64,000 nucleotides of DNA, taken from the NCBI GenBank assembly GCA_028278225.1, contig JANQEU010000045.1, forward strand, positions 124,001-188,000, written 5' to 3'. Every line of letters starts with the position of its first letter. Within the stretch, counting starts at the first letter, position 1. The notes beneath the pieces are model-generated. The model was not told where the DNA came from. It saw nothing but the letters and a program-made list of their open reading frames with translations, and ran no database searches. Positions 61,087 to 64,000 of this stretch are shown one piece after another. The translations under genes and the position numbers were made by a program. Origin of the DNA: Cyclobacteriaceae bacterium (GTDB lineage: Bacteria; Bacteroidota; Bacteroidia; Cytophagales; Cyclobacteriaceae).

Positions 61087-61094
61087 CAAACTTA
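61087..61094 (-). promoter_or_regulatory. -7 box TAAGTTTG upstream of the GH16 gene
   Basis: A TAnnTTTG match on the minus strand 110 bp before the GH16 ATG, with transcription expected near 61083. A TTG at 61121-61119 is 24 bp upstream, longer than usual spacing. Confidence 0.4.
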
Positions 61095-61227
61095 CATCAA
61101 GGCATAAGTTCACTACATCAATGTTTCATCACTTGACTAGCCCGGATGGGGAAAATCAGCATTTTCGGGGTTGTGCAATCCTGGTGCCGGTATACCAACC
61201 TACATGCATGAATTGGAAAAGTTCATA

Positions 61228-61647
61228 CTACCGAAACGATACCTTTTGTGATCGCCCCAGTGAAAACATGAGGGAAAAGCCTGAAACGATAAAAATAATC
61301 ATGGTTATAACGTACAGCCCAGGTAACTCGGGTAGTCTGATGCCTGTAATCAAGGATAGAAACCAGGCCGCTCCATCAGTCACCACGAAGTCAATCATCT
61401 CGTAGGCAGGGAATAGGGAAAAGGAACCTCCTTCAAGTTGTACAAATAAATAGACCATAATTGCAGCAAAAAGACCTGATGTTGACCACCATATCCAGGG
61501 TTTTATGATTGGTTCATACCGAAAGACCTTCGAGTTTTCTTCAATTCTTTTCATCACCTCTTCTGACAACCCGGGTGGAGATGTTGTCAGGCTCTGCTGA
61601 AACAAATCTTTCAACAGCCGATCATCATTATTGCCTAGTTTGTCCAT
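61228..61647 (-). CDS. Membrane protein paired with ECF sigma factor, probable anti-sigma factor
   Basis: A 139-residue protein with a roughly 50-residue cytoplasmic N-terminus and three hydrophobic segments. It overlaps the sigma gene by 13 bp and so is made with it. Position suggests an anti-sigma factor, but no zinc-binding or conserved anti-sigma motif is visible. Confidence 0.55.
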   Translation of the reverse strand: MDKLGNNDDRLLKDLFQQSLTTSPPGLSEEVMKRIEENSKVFRYEPIIKPWIWWSTSGLFAAIMVYLFVQLEGGSFSLFPAYEMIDFVVTDGAAWFLSLITGIRLPELPGLYVITMIIFIVSGFSLMFSLGRSQKVSFR

Positions 61648-62198
61648 TCTTCAATTCCCATTTTTTGTAATATAGATAACAATTTCTTTCTGCTCCGATG
61701 TAATAGTACCTTAACATTCGAAGCGCCGAGTCCGGTTATTTGAGCTATTTCCTGCACAGAACATTCATTTAAATAGAACAGTGTGACAACCGTTTTTTCT
61801 GCGGTTTTCAGCTTGCCCATCGCTTCATCCAAAACTGATCTGAGGTGGGACTGCTCCAAACCGGCAATAACCTGTTCATTCCCGTTTAGCGATTTCAGTT
61901 CCGACTCAGCCAATTCGACCTTGACCGGTCTGGATTTACGCATAACTGTAAGGCTCGTATTGTGAGCAATACGAAGTAACCAGGTAGAAAATTTTGATTC
62001 ACCCTTGAACTGCTCCAGTGACCTGAATGCTTTGACAAATGTGTCTTGTGTAATTTCTTCCGCATCTTCCCTGTTTCTTACTATGAACAGTACGTAGTTG
62101 AAAACACGTGTATTATACTTATCAATGAGCACAGCATAGTTGCGCCAGCTTCCTTTTCGGATCTTCTCAATCAGATGATCATCACTATGTATACCCAT
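61635..62198 (-). CDS. ECF-type RNA polymerase sigma factor
   Basis: A 187-residue sigma-70-like factor. Region 2 includes NYVLFIVRNREDAEEITQDT and SKFSTWLLRIAHNTSL; region 4 includes EKTVVTLFYLNECSVQEIAQ and ASNVKVLLHRSRKKL. The gene lies downstream of a GTAACC-N15-TAGTC element and is coupled to a membrane protein likely to be its anti-sigma partner. Confidence 0.92.
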   Translation of the reverse strand: MGIHSDDHLIEKIRKGSWRNYAVLIDKYNTRVFNYVLFIVRNREDAEEITQDTFVKAFRSLEQFKGESKFSTWLLRIAHNTSLTVMRKSRPVKVELAESELKSLNGNEQVIAGLEQSHLRSVLDEAMGKLKTAEKTVVTLFYLNECSVQEIAQITGLGASNVKVLLHRSRKKLLSILQKMGIEEWTN

Positions 62199-62208
62199 TG
62201 GTAATACA

Positions 62209-62234
62209 GACTACTTCATTCAGAAGTAGGTTAC
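62209..62234 (-). promoter_or_regulatory. Candidate ECF promoter GTAACC-N15-TAGTC before the sigma gene
   Basis: GTAACC (62234-62229) and TAGTC (62213-62209) with 15 bp between. Transcription would begin near 62202, about 4 nt before the ATG. An identical element is found on the other strand 20 bp away. The spacer also contains an overlapping CTACTTC/GAAGTAG inverted repeat. Confidence 0.65.
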
Positions 62235-62254
62235 GGAAATAAACCACATTTTTT

Positions 62255-62280
62255 GTAACCGCTCGAACAAGGCGGTAGTC
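62255..62280 (+). promoter_or_regulatory. Candidate ECF promoter GTAACC-N15-TAGTC before the DUF6249-like gene
   Basis: GTAACC (62255-62260) and TAGTC (62276-62280) with 15 bp between, the same motif pair and spacing as the divergent copy. Transcription would begin near 62287, 29 nt before the ATG. Confidence 0.65.
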
Positions 62281-62315
62281 AATAGATTCAAATCAAAGAT
62301 CATAAATATACTTAG

Positions 62316-62669
62316 ATGGAACCATTAATTGTTTTTCTGGCATTGTTTGCCACTATTTTCGGCATTTCTTATGTTTATCTGACCACCCGTAACAGGGAAA
62401 GGCTGGCACTGATCGAAAAGGGCGTGGATGCATCTCTTTTTGCTACCAAGGGAACAAAATTTTCGATTGCAAAATTTATCCTCAACATCGGGTTGCTTCT
62501 AGTTGGAATTGGGTTGGGAGCATTGATAGGAAACTTCCTTTCGGAATCGATGCGCATTGACGAGGAATTCGCCGTATTTTCCATGTTGTTCACTTTCGGC
62601 GGACTGGGTTTGATCGTTGGGTTTTTCGTGACCCGAAGAATTGAAAAATCGGATAACAAAGATTCATAG
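62316..62669 (+). CDS. DUF6249-like membrane protein, 117 residues
   Basis: Three hydrophobic segments (about 2-20, 48-70, 85-105) with a charged loop, GISYVYLTTRNRERLALIEKG near the start; DUF6249-type proteins share this layout. Transcribed away from the sigma gene from a matching candidate ECF promoter, so it may belong to the sigma regulon. An intrinsic terminator follows. Confidence 0.65.
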   Translation: MEPLIVFLALFATIFGISYVYLTTRNRERLALIEKGVDASLFATKGTKFSIAKFILNIGLLLVGIGLGALIGNFLSESMRIDEEFAVFSMLFTFGGLGLIVGFFVTRRIEKSDNKDS

Positions 62670-62705
62670 CTTAAATACCCGGACTAACCGGTTCAAATTG
62701 TGATT

Positions 62706-62734
62706 GGCGCAACATAGTATGCGCCTGTTTTTTT
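62706..62734 (+). terminator. Intrinsic terminator after the DUF6249-like gene
   Basis: GGCGC (62706-62710) pairs with GCGCC (62721-62725), followed by TGTTTTTTT. Confidence 0.8.
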
Positions 62735-62770
62735 GTTCAAACAAAGTGGCAAAAGTGCTAGCCAATGATG

Positions 62771-63625
62771 CTATTCAACAAGCCGGCTTGAACTGTTCGA
62801 CAGCCAAAGTTTTATGTCTTCGGTCATACTCCTGCTTCCGGTGATGGTATCGTTTGTGTCAAGCGTAAACCTGAATTCGCCATGTTTGCCGCGGGCATAG
62901 CCTGCCAGATGCTCCCTATTGATAATATAGGATTTCTGAACCTTTAAGAAGCACGGGAATGGGAGTATTTTCTGAAGATCTGTCAGGGTACTTCGTACAA
63001 TGTGAATTTGCTTACCGGAATCTCGCATTTCAATTATCAATGTGTAGTTCCCATGCGCTTTTATGAAGGCAATATCTTCATGCCGGATGTTCAATTGCCC
63101 TGAAACCCCTCTGATCTCCAATATTCCGTCATTAACCGGCGGATCGGGATCTTTCACAACCAAATGGTCCTGAAAGTAGAATCCACCAAGCAAAATCCAG
63201 TAAATGAAAAAATTTAACCTCAGGTCCGCCAACAGGTAGATCGGAGACAGTTCCACCGTAGGATCCAGTATCCCAGGCCAAACCAGGTTATGCAGGTAAA
63301 CAAAAAGTACAGTTTGCATCAACCCCATTCCCACTGCACTGATCAGGTGTACCAAAATGAATTTTGTCGTTTGATGTACCGTGAACTTCCTGTATAACCA
63401 GTAAATAAGAGGCAGAAGCATCAGCCAAACCAGACTGCTGAACAATACACCGATACTGATTATTTTCCTGACCGCCAGATCCGGGTCCACCACAAATCTT
63501 TGAAAGAACCGGTAAACCAATAGCACAAGAGTTAGCAATCCAAGCGGCCTAAGATGCAACATCCAGTTTTTGTGGATGACACTATTTACATAAAGTTTTA
63601 CCATTTTTTGCTGCTGAACTGACAT
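62771..63625 (-). CDS. Membrane-embedded LytTR-type response regulator
   Basis: Start at 63625 gives 284 residues. Four membrane helices (about 20-150) precede a LytTR DNA-binding domain (about 175-280), with RHEDIAFIKAHGNYTLI, RSTLTDLQKILP and CFLKVQKSYIINREHL as family hallmarks. It probably senses a membrane signal directly. The target gene is not evident. Confidence 0.85.
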   Translation of the reverse strand: MSVQQQKMVKLYVNSVIHKNWMLHLRPLGLLTLVLLVYRFFQRFVVDPDLAVRKIISIGVLFSSLVWLMLLPLIYWLYRKFTVHQTTKFILVHLISAVGMGLMQTVLFVYLHNLVWPGILDPTVELSPIYLLADLRLNFFIYWILLGGFYFQDHLVVKDPDPPVNDGILEIRGVSGQLNIRHEDIAFIKAHGNYTLIIEMRDSGKQIHIVRSTLTDLQKILPFPCFLKVQKSYIINREHLAGYARGKHGEFRFTLDTNDTITGSRSMTEDIKLWLSNSSSRLVE

Positions 63626-63731
63626 GGTGCAACCTCCTGGATTACCCTCTTTGCACAACTTTCTCCACCAATTTACACAATGGAGCCGAAAACAGCCTTA
63701 ACTATACCATTGTATGCAAGGTGCATATATC

Positions 63732-64000
63732 TTATAAATCCCTAATACCCAATTTCAGACCATGGTGATAAGCCGGCAATTTTCGCAACCGGATTCCCGA
63801 TGCGGCGTAAATGGCATTCGCAATAGATGGGGCTATTGACGGATAGGGGGGTTCACCGGCTCCCCTGGGATTTTCCTTGCTGGCTATTACCTCAAGATCG
63901 GCTTGAGGGTAATGCGATATACGCCCCCAGGAAAGATCTTGAAAATTGCTCTGCTTTACCCTGCCGGCATGGTACGTGATTTCATTATGGAAAACTGTTG
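63732..64000 (-). CDS. Molybdopterin-binding oxidoreductase subunit (xanthine dehydrogenase / isoquinoline 1-oxidoreductase type), C-terminal part
   Basis: A minus-strand frame ending at TAA 63734-63732 gives about 89 residues that continue past the right edge. GAGEPPYPSIAPSIANAIYA is the conserved GEP-(x)-APAIANAI segment near the end of the large molybdopterin subunit of xanthine/aldehyde oxidase family enzymes; EITYHAGRVKQSNFQDL resembles its preceding loop. It hydroxylates aromatic or aldehyde substrates; substrate unknown. Confidence 0.8.
   Translation of the reverse strand, partial: TVFHNEITYHAGRVKQSNFQDLSWGRISHYPQADLEVIASKENPRGAGEPPYPSIAPSIANAIYAASGIRLRKLPAYHHGLKLGIRDL

Overview
The window is a gene-dense chromosomal segment of a member of the Bacteroidota, most likely Cytophagales-like. 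The support is as follows: start codons lack clear Shine-Dalgarno sequences; several genes have TAnnTTTG (-7) promoter boxes; there are two TonB-dependent receptors, one opening with a carboxypeptidase-like domain; there are large MacB/FtsX permeases, lipoproteins with a short lipobox, a long-form PurF, AraC and LytTR regulators with membrane domains, and many lineage-typical DUF families. No rRNA, tRNA, CRISPR array, prophage or insertion sequence was seen. The assignment is by inference from gene content; no database search was run.

Layout. 1-13.5 kb: an opine-dehydrogenase-like gene cut by the left edge, a serine hydrolase, galE, an HtrA-type protease, an AraC-type membrane regulator followed by a TonB receptor and a 33-residue membrane peptide, a DUF3179 lipoprotein, a degenerate H-NOX protein, an S41 protease, DUF3109, a TonB-domain protein and a YceI protein. 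13.7-22.3 kb: an FtsX permease, a second YceI, a histidine kinase, a LamG lipoprotein, mce-thiL and an A-type Fe-S carrier. 22.5-27.8 kb: an apparent sensory operon of chemoreceptor, YfiR-like protein and TonB-type receptor. 27.8-31.8 kb: a siroheme and sulfite reductase operon on the minus strand. 31.9-33.8 kb: two overlapping membrane proteins that look like histidine kinases without a catalytic domain. 33.8-43.4 kb: nuoH-I-J-K-L-M-N followed by purF in one tightly overlapping operon. 43.5-51.4 kb: a SiaC-like phosphoprotein, a serine hydrolase, murI with two redox genes, a cystathionine beta-synthase-like enzyme, an M24 peptidase and a RES-Xre toxin-antitoxin pair. 51.6-64 kb: a LOG protein, a sulfotransferase-like protein, an L-type lectin, a UvrD/PcrA helicase, a FAN1-like VRR-NUC nuclease, a GH16 glucanase, an ECF sigma factor with its membrane partner, a LytTR regulator, and the end of a molybdopterin oxidoreductase cut by the right edge.

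The most notable element is the roughly 470-nt leader of the sulfite reductase operon (31334-31803, minus strand). It contains, in order, a SAM-I riboswitch whose P1 helix directly abuts the ATG of a 24-codon leader ORF ending in Cys-Cys-Cys-Arg, then a second 16-codon leader ORF (MMCCCMHKITFEMPLK) followed by an intrinsic terminator and a possible antiterminator pairing. This reads as dual SAM and cysteine control of sulfate assimilation. It also argues that the nitrite/sulfite reductase here is a sulfite reductase. A second regulatory finding is a pair of divergent GTAACC-N15-TAGTC elements between the ECF sigma gene and its neighbour, which looks like an autoregulated sigma promoter pair.
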